NCBI GenBank assembly: GCA_029821735.1
Contig: JALGSU010000015.1
Coordinates: 1-64,000 of the forward strand
DNA length: 64,000 nucleotides
Direction of reading: 5' to 3'
From: Candidatus Zipacnadia bacterium
GTDB lineage: Bacteria > Armatimonadota > Zipacnadia > Zipacnadales > UBA5352
Shown here: piece by piece, positions 28,757 to 36,928 of the stretch
How positions within the stretch are numbered: the stretch's first letter is position 1
How the letters are laid out: every line of letters begins with the position of its first letter
The notes under the pieces: model-generated
The model's database searches: none
What the model was told of the DNA's origin: nothing
The model's input: only the letters and a program-made list of their open reading frames with translations
Made by a program: the position numbers and the translations under genes

Positions 28757-29872
28757 TTACATTCCGGCGATCTTGGCAAGCGCCTGAAGGTAAGGCTTGA
28801 GTTCCATTCGCTGCTCAGGCGTGAGAGTGGTGCTGTACTGAGTCGTCCGTTCCAGTATGCGCGGCATGAACTCCCTCATGCGCGCCGCTCGCCCGCCGCC
28901 GCCATCACCCTCGCCATCAGCCTGCTGCATCCGCTCAGCCATTCGTTCCATCCGCTCGACGCGCTGCTGGATGTTCGCGGCCCGCTCCTCGGCTGGCATC
29001 GCCCAGTAGTCAGCCCATCGCTGGGTGAACCGCTCCTCAAATATCTGGTCCTGTTCCGCCTGGGTCAGCTCATACGGTTGGCTGATGATGTAGAACGGGC
29101 GCCAGGTGCCACCGACTGCCTCAGCCATCTGGTCGAGCACCTCATCCAGCGGTGCATCCTCAGCCGAAACCGCCACGAGCGCCTGCAACTCCGGGTCGGC
29201 AAGCAGCAGGTAGCCACTTTGGGTAATGAAGGCAGAGATCGCCTCATCGACCGTGGCAGCGTCCAGTTCCACCGTTATTGTCTCGGCCTGAACCGGCAGA
29301 CCAATCCGGCGCAGCACGTCGATCAGTCCCCTGCCCCTCCGGCCCCGCTGGTTGGCGTCGGCGGGGTCAACTGGCTGGGGAGCTTCCCCGAGCTGGCCGC
29401 CCTGAGCGGGCGCGCCTCCAGGCCCACCGAATCCGCCGCGGCCCTGGCCGCCACGGGCCTCTCGCCAGGTCTGCATGAGCGCCTCGCGCTCCGCATCTGT
29501 CATCGAGTCCATCCACCACTCGCGCGTGCTCGTCAGCGCATCGATGAGCTCCTCGGCACTGTAGGGCTCATCGGGGGTGGCCTTCTCCATGATGTAGCCA
29601 CGAAGCCAGGAGCCAGGCATCGCCACAGCCAGCGCCTCGACGGCGTCCTCGACCTCGTAGTCGGTAAGTGCACCGGTGACCCGGTACTCGCCCCTCTCGG
29701 TCACTGCGACTCGAACTTCGGTCTGTGCCTCTATCTCGGCTGCGACCTCGGTCGCCAGTGTGTCATCCGCGGTGAGTGTCACCAGCGGTGGCGCCTCTTC
29801 GGTGTCAGCCAAAGTCAAAGCCGCACTCGTCAGCAGAAGTGCTACTCCCAACACGACGCTCAATACTCGCAT
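28757..29872 (-). CDS. Secreted STN-like two-repeat protein beside pseudopilin
   Basis: A 371-residue secreted protein. ATG 29872 is chosen because AGGAGG lies 8 bases upstream; an ATG six bases further up would be too close. The signal peptide is VLSVVLGVALLLTSAALTLA. Two regions look like STN/secretin N0 modules: about 28-95 (VTLTADDTLATEVAAEIEAQ) and about 195-265 (ITVELDAATVDEAISAFITQ, then DAPLDEVLDQMAEAVGGTW). Between them is a Gly-rich low-complexity stretch (about 140-185). The C-terminus is helical, basic and acidic, ending TLTPEQRMELKPYLQAL. It has no pore domain. With the pseudopilin downstream it may be an accessory of a secretion or pilus system. The exact role is unknown. Confidence 0.55.
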   Translation of the reverse strand: MRVLSVVLGVALLLTSAALTLADTEEAPPLVTLTADDTLATEVAAEIEAQTEVRVAVTERGEYRVTGALTDYEVEDAVEALAVAMPGSWLRGYIMEKATPDEPYSAEELIDALTSTREWWMDSMTDAEREALMQTWREARGGQGRGGFGGPGGAPAQGGQLGEAPQPVDPADANQRGRRGRGLIDVLRRIGLPVQAETITVELDAATVDEAISAFITQSGYLLLADPELQALVAVSAEDAPLDEVLDQMAEAVGGTWRPFYIISQPYELTQAEQDQIFEERFTQRWADYWAMPAEERAANIQQRVERMERMAERMQQADGEGDGGGGRAARMREFMPRILERTTQYSTTLTPEQRMELKPYLQALAKIAGM

Positions 29873-30001
29873 GAGCATTCCCTCCTGGGGCCCTGAGGTA
29901 CCGAGGGCCATTAGCTATCAATATGAAGACGCATCCGGCAACAATCGATTCCCGCTTTCTTCCTGCACAATCACCATTTCCTCACTCTCGGGCACTCCGG
30001 C

Positions 30002-30847
30002 TCACTCGAAGAGCCTCGGCGGCTCATCCTGCGGCGCCCTGCCCGCAGCAGGAACCACGTCCTCGCCGAGGATATCCACGAGCCTTCGCACAGTGTCAGG
30101 ACTATGCCCCTCGAACTGATTGTTGACGAAGACATAGCCGCGCTTGACGCGCTCTGACTGGCGGCCGAGCACATGGACCCAGTGAGCCAGATCGTGGTTC
30201 CGCTGTCGGCGCACCTCGGAGTAGTCCGGGTAAACGTCCCGTTTGCCGAGCATCCGCAGGTAGATGAAGTCGCACGTGGCCACTTCGAAGCGTGGGTACC
30301 AGGGGTGGTCGGCGACGACCACGCCCATCCTCAACTCGCGCAGCAGATCGAGGGCCGCGGGCTCATCCAGCCAGGACTTATGTCGGAACTCCACCGCGAA
30401 TCGCATCGTCACAGGGAGGGCGCCCAGGAACGTGCGCAGCAGAGGCAACTGGTCAGACGGGAACCTGGGCGAGAGCTGCACCACCAGCGGCCCGAGCCGA
30501 TCACCCAGCCCCGATATCGTCCGCAGGAAAGCATCCGTGATGTCCTCAGAGTCAGCCAGCAGGTTGTCGTGAGTGATCTGGCCCGGAAACTTGGGGCAGA
30601 ACACAAAGCCTTCGGGGCCGCGCTTCAGCCAACTCTCGACGGTCGAACGTGACGGGATACGATACCAGGTGCTGTCGACCTCTACCGCGCTGAACTGGCT
30701 GGCATAGTACACAAGTTGGTCATCGGCGCCCGGCGGATAGAAGGGCCCCTTCCAGTCGTCAAACGACCACCCACATGTGCCCACACGTATCTCCATTGCT
30801 GAAGTGTTCGCAGTCGGAGGCGAGATTCCTGCCTGTGCAGGGCTCAT
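30002..30847 (-). CDS. DUF72 (YecE-like) protein
   Basis: About 281 residues. IRVGTCGWSFDDWKGPFYPPG at the N-terminus, YYASQFSAVEVDSTWYRIPS, FCPKFPGQITH and VEFRHKSW are signatures of the DUF72 TIM-barrel family, which is widespread and has no established reaction. The family usually starts at the Met of MEIRVGT (30796), but that codon has no ribosome binding site. ATG 30847, after GAAGAGG, adds 17 residues, and I keep it with moderate confidence. It is divergent from the secreted protein at 30920, with 72 bases between them. The 129-base gap to 29872 holds no gene. Confidence 0.88.
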   Translation of the reverse strand: MSPAQAGISPPTANTSAMEIRVGTCGWSFDDWKGPFYPPGADDQLVYYASQFSAVEVDSTWYRIPSRSTVESWLKRGPEGFVFCPKFPGQITHDNLLADSEDITDAFLRTISGLGDRLGPLVVQLSPRFPSDQLPLLRTFLGALPVTMRFAVEFRHKSWLDEPAALDLLRELRMGVVVADHPWYPRFEVATCDFIYLRMLGKRDVYPDYSEVRRQRNHDLAHWVHVLGRQSERVKRGYVFVNNQFEGHSPDTVRRLVDILGEDVVPAAGRAPQDEPPRLFE

Positions 30848-30919
30848 CACCCTCTTCGGCGAATCCCTGACCAGCAGTCAACGTGTTCGCCATCGCCCGT
30901 CCGTCGGGGAGGAAACACT

Positions 30920-33900
30920 ATGATCTCAAACCGCCTCGCCGTGACCATCCTCAGCTTCTGCGTGGTGTGCAGCAGTGTGCAGACGTTCGCCGGCGATGAC
31001 GGGAATCTGGTCACCAATCCCGGTTTCGAGTTGGTGTCGGACGAAACCGGCTTCGCCCAGTCCTGGGAGCCCACATACTGGAGCAATCCGCACGGCGAGG
31101 TGACCATGTCAGACCAGGCACGCAGCGGCGATCGCTGCGTGATGATTACCGGCGTGCCTCCCGCTGAGATCAAAGACGCCACGCCACGAAACAACAATCT
31201 GACCACCCAGCGCATCGATCCGGACATCATGGGCATGCGCAAACTGCGCCTCAGCGTCTGGTTCCGCTGCGGAGGGAACGCGCAAGCATATTGCTCAATG
31301 ATGACGCGAGACGTCGACGGCAACCAGCTTCGATACGTCAGCTCGGCCCGCTATAGCGGCAAGGACGAATGGACACGGCTCTCCCTCGATGTCGTAACCG
31401 ACGCGGAGACTGCCCAGCTCACGATTCTCCTGCGCAACGAGGGCGAGGGCCCCGCCTGGTTCGACGACATCTCCCTCGCCGCATCCGATGACGTGCTGGA
31501 ACACGATCTGGCGCGCGTGCACGTGGAGCCATTCATCGGCGGACGAGTGCGTGCATTCGTGGTCAAAGCCACGGGCCGCGACATGACGTTCTGGGATGGC
31601 GTTCGCCCCGGGGGCTTCGCCGCAGACATCGTCCCCGGAGCCCAGTATCCAGGTGCGCTGCGCGACTCAGCATGCCAGATGCGAGTGCTTGAGGCGCGCC
31701 GCCGCGTGCTCCTGACTCACGGACCGCTACCCGCGCCTCAGGACGGCCTGCTCGTTGAGAAAGAGATATCGTTGCGTGGGGGCGCAGCGGCGATCGACGT
31801 GCAAGTCCGTGTGACCAACGGTGCGGCCGAGCCACGCAGCTTCGCCCTGCGCGCTCAGCAATGCCTGCCGCCACGCGAGACCACCATAACCGTGCCCATG
31901 GGCGGCCAACTTCGGGTGATACGCCACGATCCGCTGCTCGCCAAGTGGGGTATGGACCTCAACGATCTGGACCGCGGCTGGATCGGATGTTCCGACGACA
32001 AGGACGCCAGCACGGTCCTCATGCAGTTCGACAGTGACGAAGTCACGAAAGCCTACCTGTACCGCAACCAGGATCTGCAGACTGTGGAGTGGTATTACCG
32101 CGAGGTAACGCTCGCGCCCGGAGACAAATGGGAGACGACCTACACCATCGCTGCCTTGCCGAGCGGCGCTCCAATCGTCGCAGCCAGCCCGGACCTCGCC
32201 ATTGGCCTCACGCCCCTGAGTTTGGGCGAGGCAGGTCAGTATGCGGTAGCCATCTCGGGCCTGCGAGCATCCGTCGACGCGCAGTTGTCGGCGAAGGCCA
32301 CTGGCGAGGGCGCTCTGCCCGAGGTCGAGCGCGACTTGACTGTGGCCGGCGGTGGCATCCCCGCGATTGAGCTCCCGTGGGACGCGGCCAAGGTCCGCCG
32401 CATCGAGCTGTCCGCGCGGGTTGGCCAGACGGACCTGGCCGCACTCATCACTCGCGATCTTCTGGACGAGAGCCCGCTGATGGACCTGCCCCCGCCCCCC
32501 GAGCGTATGGCCCAGTTCCCGGCCGCGACCGGCTTCTTCCCTTACGGTGAATACTACCGCGGTATCGTGGGGTCAGAGGCGGGCAGTTCATACCAGCAGG
32601 TTGCCCGCTTCCTGCGAGCCTACCGTCGCTGCTACATGAACACCTACATGGTGAGCGAGGGATCTCTGCTCGGGACGTTCAGGGAGACGGGCGCCAGCCC
32701 GCTCGCCGATATGATACGCGCTCATCACATGCGCGCGATCCCGCGAGCTGACATGATGCGACGCTTCGAGCGCGATGAGCGGGGCGGCATCACCAAGGAA
32801 CTCCCCGCGCCCGAGGAAGTGACCCGCGAGTTGGTCCTCGAACGTATCCGCGGCGGCGCCGATTACTCCTCCGAGTTGCGCAAACAGTTCCTCGAGGCCT
32901 ATGGCGACCTCATGCTGGCATACGACTACTCGGATGAACCAGGCGGCCAGTACATCCCGATGTACATGCTCCTGCAGAGCGTCTACCGGGAGATCGATCC
33001 TGATCATCCTGTGCTGGTCATCTTGAATCTGAATCGCACTGAGTTCCTTCCCTTCATGCCTATCTACTACGGCGACGAATACCCCATCCACAACGAGAAG
33101 AGGGGTGGGCGCAACCCATGGGGCGTCACCAAAATGGTCCGCTTCTGCGCCACTCATACCAAGGCGCCGGTGTGGGTGATGCTGCAAGCCTTCGGTGGGC
33201 TGCCAGAGTACACATGGCAACTTCCCAACGAGGCCGAGATGCGCCTGACCATATATGAAGCAATCGCGAACGGCGCCAAGGGCCTCACCTTCCACGGCTC
33301 ATGCTCGCCCCCGTGCTGGCGCTACAACATGCACTACTTCGAGACCGCCATCGACTCGTGGGGGGTCGAGGAGCCCGGCTGGTCGGCCATGCGCGACGCG
33401 GGCAAGTGGCTAACGGCCATCGGCCCCGCCCTGCTCACGACATCAGTTTCCGACGACGAGGCGCTGCGCATTGAGTGCGAGGAGATAGGCACAGACGACA
33501 CCCGCTACCAGGGCCCCGCGCTTAAGGCGGGCGTGCTGACCAGGAACGAGGGTGGCTGGTTCGCAGTCGTCGTCAACCAGGACATTGAGCAGGCGCGCGC
33601 TGGCACGCTCACCGGCAACACTGACGTCGTCGCACCGGACAGTCTGCTCTTCGACCTCTACGACCTTAAGGCGATCGGCCCGGCAGCGTCTGCCGCTCAG
33701 CCTATAGAGCTGGCCCCCGGCGACGGTCGCATCTACTTCGTGGGTACCCAGGCCCAGGCTGATGACGTCATCGCCACCGTCCATCGCGGTCACTATGACA
33801 GCGAACTGCCCCTCTACGAGATCGACGCGGCCCTCGCGCAGGCGAACGGCTCGGACATTGCTGCAGCCACGGAACTGGCGGACACAGCAGCGCAAGCTGC

Positions 33901-34312
33901 CCAAGCCGGCGACCTGGCAGTCGCCCATCAGAAAATCGTGGACGCTCGCATGACTGTGGCGCAAGTCACCGCAGCCAATCCGGCGGTTGCTGGGGCGCTG
34001 GCGGGGCTCTCAGAGGCGCACGAGACGCTCTCGGAGATCGCACGGGTGTACCGCGACAACTTTGACGTGGTAATGCCGCCGGACGATCGCAAGACCGCGC
34101 CCAGAAACCAGATCTGGACGAACGAGCGCGACCCGAAGATGCAGAGCTATGTGGACCAGACCGCAGGCGCGTTCCTGCTGCGCTGGGCTCTCGAGGACCG
34201 CGTCTATGCCGGCGAAGCCGATCAAGTCGCCGACGATGTCGCGCGCCTGATCACAACTTCCCGCCGACTGCACGAGGAGGCCATCGCCTACGTCCGCGCA
34301 CAAGCGCAGTAG
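30920..34312 (+). CDS. Large secreted glycosidase-like protein with N-terminal CBM
   Basis: A 1130-residue protein starting at ATG 30920, after GGGGAGG. The signal peptide ends near residue 24 (VQTFAG). Residues 29-190 form a CBM4/9/22-like jelly roll (NPGFELVSDETGFAQSWEP, PAWFDDISLA). A second beta-sandwich covers about 195-500. A TIM-barrel-like region follows (about 530-870) with DYSDEPGGQYIPMY, IYYGDEYPI and GAKGLTFHG, of which the first Glu is a candidate acid/base. The C-terminal 150 residues are Ala-rich helices. The barrel does not match a numbered GH family that I can recognise. Its stop faces the CocE gene at only 4 bases. Confidence 0.62.
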   Translation: MISNRLAVTILSFCVVCSSVQTFAGDDGNLVTNPGFELVSDETGFAQSWEPTYWSNPHGEVTMSDQARSGDRCVMITGVPPAEIKDATPRNNNLTTQRIDPDIMGMRKLRLSVWFRCGGNAQAYCSMMTRDVDGNQLRYVSSARYSGKDEWTRLSLDVVTDAETAQLTILLRNEGEGPAWFDDISLAASDDVLEHDLARVHVEPFIGGRVRAFVVKATGRDMTFWDGVRPGGFAADIVPGAQYPGALRDSACQMRVLEARRRVLLTHGPLPAPQDGLLVEKEISLRGGAAAIDVQVRVTNGAAEPRSFALRAQQCLPPRETTITVPMGGQLRVIRHDPLLAKWGMDLNDLDRGWIGCSDDKDASTVLMQFDSDEVTKAYLYRNQDLQTVEWYYREVTLAPGDKWETTYTIAALPSGAPIVAASPDLAIGLTPLSLGEAGQYAVAISGLRASVDAQLSAKATGEGALPEVERDLTVAGGGIPAIELPWDAAKVRRIELSARVGQTDLAALITRDLLDESPLMDLPPPPERMAQFPAATGFFPYGEYYRGIVGSEAGSSYQQVARFLRAYRRCYMNTYMVSEGSLLGTFRETGASPLADMIRAHHMRAIPRADMMRRFERDERGGITKELPAPEEVTRELVLERIRGGADYSSELRKQFLEAYGDLMLAYDYSDEPGGQYIPMYMLLQSVYREIDPDHPVLVILNLNRTEFLPFMPIYYGDEYPIHNEKRGGRNPWGVTKMVRFCATHTKAPVWVMLQAFGGLPEYTWQLPNEAEMRLTIYEAIANGAKGLTFHGSCSPPCWRYNMHYFETAIDSWGVEEPGWSAMRDAGKWLTAIGPALLTTSVSDDEALRIECEEIGTDDTRYQGPALKAGVLTRNEGGWFAVVVNQDIEQARAGTLTGNTDVVAPDSLLFDLYDLKAIGPAASAAQPIELAPGDGRIYFVGTQAQADDVIATVHRGHYDSELPLYEIDAALAQANGSDIAAATELADTAAQAAQAGDLAVAHQKIVDARMTVAQVTAANPAVAGALAGLSEAHETLSEIARVYRDNFDVVMPPDDRKTAPRNQIWTNERDPKMQSYVDQTAGAFLLRWALEDRVYAGEADQVADDVARLITTSRRLHEEAIAYVRAQAQ

Positions 34313-34316
34313 GCCT

Positions 34317-35975
34317 TTACATTGCGAGCACCGGCAGTAACAGGCGCGACGGATGTGCCGCATCGTGCATGATGTGCTGGGTGGCTTTGCGCGGCTCGGC
34401 GCCTGACCACGGAGACGCCACCACGTTCGGATTCGGCAGGATACGCGGGTAGCTGCTACTCGTGACGATCAGCGCTACTCGCGAGCCAGCCGGCAACTCG
34501 CAGGCGATGTGCCCCAAGTCGACGTGGACCTGCGTTGGCGTGTCTGGCTCCAGAGCCTTGGGCTCCGCGAAGCTCTCCCTGTACTTCAGGCGCAGCGACC
34601 CAACGCCGATGTTCGTCACCGACCCGCCCGCTTCCACCACGCACAAGCGCGCCACTATATCTGTGTCCTCAGCGTCGCTGGCCATCCAAAGGTCCAGCCC
34701 GACCTGCCCGACGATCGCCATCGGTTCCGCCAGCACCTCGCCTCGATAGTATGCCAGGTCACTGCGGTTCAAGATCGGGCGCTGGTCAATTGGCCCCTTG
34801 ACCTCGAATACCTGGTAGATAGGCCCGCCAAGCGTCGGCATCGGGTCCTCAGGATCGTAGACGAAGCTGTCGGCCGGTTCATCACAAGGCGTCTCGGGGC
34901 TCAGGCCTCCCGGGCCTCTGCGACCATCGGCATGGCCCGCTGAGTGCAGATACCACGATTGCTCCTCGGCATCGCGCGGCGGCCAGTCCTGCAGGCCCAG
35001 CCAGCGGTTCGCGCCCATCAGGAACACGCGTACCGGCGGCTCGTCAGTGATACCGTCATCGTGATCGCGCAGATGCAGGTTCAGGAATCGCATTGCGTCC
35101 GCATGGCAACTTACGTCGGCGTCCGGGCCGAACTCCCACTGCCCGTAGCTGCGGTGCGCGTCACCACGAGCGCCGAAGGTCGAGTGTCCCCAGGGGCCCA
35201 TCATCAGACGTTGGCCCTCGCGCGCCGCGCTGGTCGCCCCACCGGCGCGGATATTCCTGTAGGTCTCGCACTGCCCATCATGGTGGTGATCCCACCAGCC
35301 ACCCATGTGGAAGCCCGGCACCGAGATCTTCTCATGCAGCGGGTACTGGTCGACGCTGCGCCAGTACTCATCCTCACTATCATGCTCGCGCCACAGCCTC
35401 AGCGTCTCAGACTCGAAGCCTACACGCGCGAAGACCTCCTCCAACGTGCGCAGCCTGCATATCTCATCCCAGTCGAAGTGCGTCAGGCGCGGCCGCGTCG
35501 CCACCACATCGTTGCACAAGTTCCAGTAGAGCCCGTTGTAGAGCGCCGGGCAGCCGTTGTAGCGCGCCCACTGGCGGAAGAAGCTCGCCGAGCACACCTG
35601 CGGCACCATGCACTTGAGGGCCTCGTGCTGCCCGCTCGCCGCCGGGGCCTGCACGAACCCGAGATAGCTCGCGCCGATCAACCCGATGCGCTCGTTGCAC
35701 CAGCTCTGCTCGGCAGCCCAGGCGACGAAATCAATGCCGTCGCGTTGCTCGTCAAGCAGCGGGCGGAAATGGCCCTCGGAGTCAAACTTGCCCCGACAGT
35801 CCTGGATGGCGACCGCGTAGCCGTCGGAAACGTAGTTCGCGCCGCCCCCGGCTCGATGGTAGGGCGTGCGAAGCAATAGCGTCGGGAAAGGCCCGGGACC
35901 GTCAGGCAGCAGCACATCGGTCGCCAGCCTGACTCCGTCCGACATCGGGACCATCTGAGCGATGAGCGCTTTCAT
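34317..35975 (-). CDS. CocE/NonD family alpha/beta hydrolase
   Basis: A 552-residue esterase or peptidase-like enzyme. ATG 35975 follows GAGGTGACCC. The N-terminal alpha/beta-hydrolase domain has RTPYHRAG, the oxyanion segment QDCRGKFDSEG and the nucleophile elbow GASYLG with Ser103. MGPWGHS near residue 255 supplies the His of the triad, and a DE-rich cap lies between. The last 200 residues form the jelly-roll domain typical of X-Pro dipeptidyl-peptidase/cocaine-esterase proteins (VGQVGLDLWMASDAEDTDIVARL). No signal peptide is present. It may remove ester groups such as acetyl or acyl from imported glycans, but a peptide substrate is equally possible. Confidence 0.87.
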   Translation of the reverse strand: MKALIAQMVPMSDGVRLATDVLLPDGPGPFPTLLLRTPYHRAGGGANYVSDGYAVAIQDCRGKFDSEGHFRPLLDEQRDGIDFVAWAAEQSWCNERIGLIGASYLGFVQAPAASGQHEALKCMVPQVCSASFFRQWARYNGCPALYNGLYWNLCNDVVATRPRLTHFDWDEICRLRTLEEVFARVGFESETLRLWREHDSEDEYWRSVDQYPLHEKISVPGFHMGGWWDHHHDGQCETYRNIRAGGATSAAREGQRLMMGPWGHSTFGARGDAHRSYGQWEFGPDADVSCHADAMRFLNLHLRDHDDGITDEPPVRVFLMGANRWLGLQDWPPRDAEEQSWYLHSAGHADGRRGPGGLSPETPCDEPADSFVYDPEDPMPTLGGPIYQVFEVKGPIDQRPILNRSDLAYYRGEVLAEPMAIVGQVGLDLWMASDAEDTDIVARLCVVEAGGSVTNIGVGSLRLKYRESFAEPKALEPDTPTQVHVDLGHIACELPAGSRVALIVTSSSYPRILPNPNVVASPWSGAEPRKATQHIMHDAAHPSRLLLPVLAM

Positions 35976-36056
35976 GGGTCACCTCTATGCGTGATTCTGA
36001 CGTGCCCGAACCCGAGCGCCCTTTCTCGCTTCACCTGCCGATGCCCTCTCTACAGC

Positions 36057-36095
36057 GTTGGCTGGCAGAAGGTAAGGGCGCCTTTGACAGCCAAC
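36057..36095. repeat. 8-bp inverted repeat in divergent leader region
   Basis: GTTGGCTG (36057-36064) and CAGCCAAC (36088-36095) pair around a 23-base spacer in the 155-base gap between the divergent starts at 35975 and 36131. A second pair, GCGCCCTT (36016-36023) and AAGGGCGC (36074-36081), overlaps it and would compete. A regulatory role is speculative. Confidence 0.3.
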
Positions 36096-36130
36096 TATGT
36101 TGCCATCACAGGAAGAGGCAGGTGGTATGG

Positions 36131-36928
36131 ATGTCGCTCCCGCGCATCTGGTTGTGCGTGATTGCGCTGGGCATGCTCGCCCCAATCTGCATAGCCGAGC
36201 CCGCGAGCCCGTCGCAGGACGATCCGTGGTGCGCTGACCCGGTACTGCGCGCGCTCTCCGAACGCATCACTTTCCAAGTGACGTACGAGGGCGACACTAT
36301 GGTACCGGTGATGGCGATCGGCGAATGGGCGCCCAAAATCATGGGCGAACCCGTCTTCGTCGACGGGCCCTTTGGACGCGCTCTACGATGCGGAGGAGGC
36401 AGCGCCATCGCCACCTACCCGCGCGGCCCCAACGCCACACTCGCCATGCGCGGCGCGGTCTCCATGTGGATATGCCCGGTTGACTGGACACGCGTCAACG
36501 GTGGCAACACGGTCCTGACTAAGTGCACCGCTTCGCGCTTCTACATGCAGCGGCAGGGCCCGGCGCACGATGACACCGGCAAGCTCACCCGCCACGAGGG
36601 CATCCAGTTCCTCATGCTTGGCGATGTCACCGGCAACAAGAACCTGATGACCTCCACGGTCAAATGGCCGCCCGGAAAGTGGCGCCTGCTGGTCGCCAGC
36701 TGGAGTCTCCCCACCATGTCGTTCTCCATCGACGGCGGCGAGTTCATGACCACCACCGTCAAGGAAATCCCCGATGACAGCTACTTCGGCGACCTGATGA
36801 TCGGCGGCGTCAACGGCGAGCTCACGCTGCTTGACGAAGTCACCTTCTACCGACGCCCGTTGACGCGCGCTGAGGCGCTGCACATCTACGAGACTTTCAA
36901 GCCCGAAGACCCGGAGGTCGAGCAATGA
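36131..36928 (+). CDS. Secreted concanavalin/LamG-like domain protein
   Basis: A 265-residue protein. I choose ATG 36131, after AGGTGG, since it begins the signal peptide (LPRIWLCVIALGMLAPICIA); the in-frame upstream stretch is not protein-like. The remainder reads as one LamG/concanavalin A-like jelly roll: FVDGPFGRALRCGGG, AVSMWICPVDW, WRLLVASWSLPTMSFSIDGG, and LLDEVTFYRRPLTRAEALHIY, the classic end of the fold. It has no catalytic region, so it is probably a carbohydrate-binding or adhesion partner. The stop overlaps the next start as ATGA, so translation is coupled to the DUF6067-like enzyme. Confidence 0.75.
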   Translation: MSLPRIWLCVIALGMLAPICIAEPASPSQDDPWCADPVLRALSERITFQVTYEGDTMVPVMAIGEWAPKIMGEPVFVDGPFGRALRCGGGSAIATYPRGPNATLAMRGAVSMWICPVDWTRVNGGNTVLTKCTASRFYMQRQGPAHDDTGKLTRHEGIQFLMLGDVTGNKNLMTSTVKWPPGKWRLLVASWSLPTMSFSIDGGEFMTTTVKEIPDDSYFGDLMIGGVNGELTLLDEVTFYRRPLTRAEALHIYETFKPEDPEVEQ

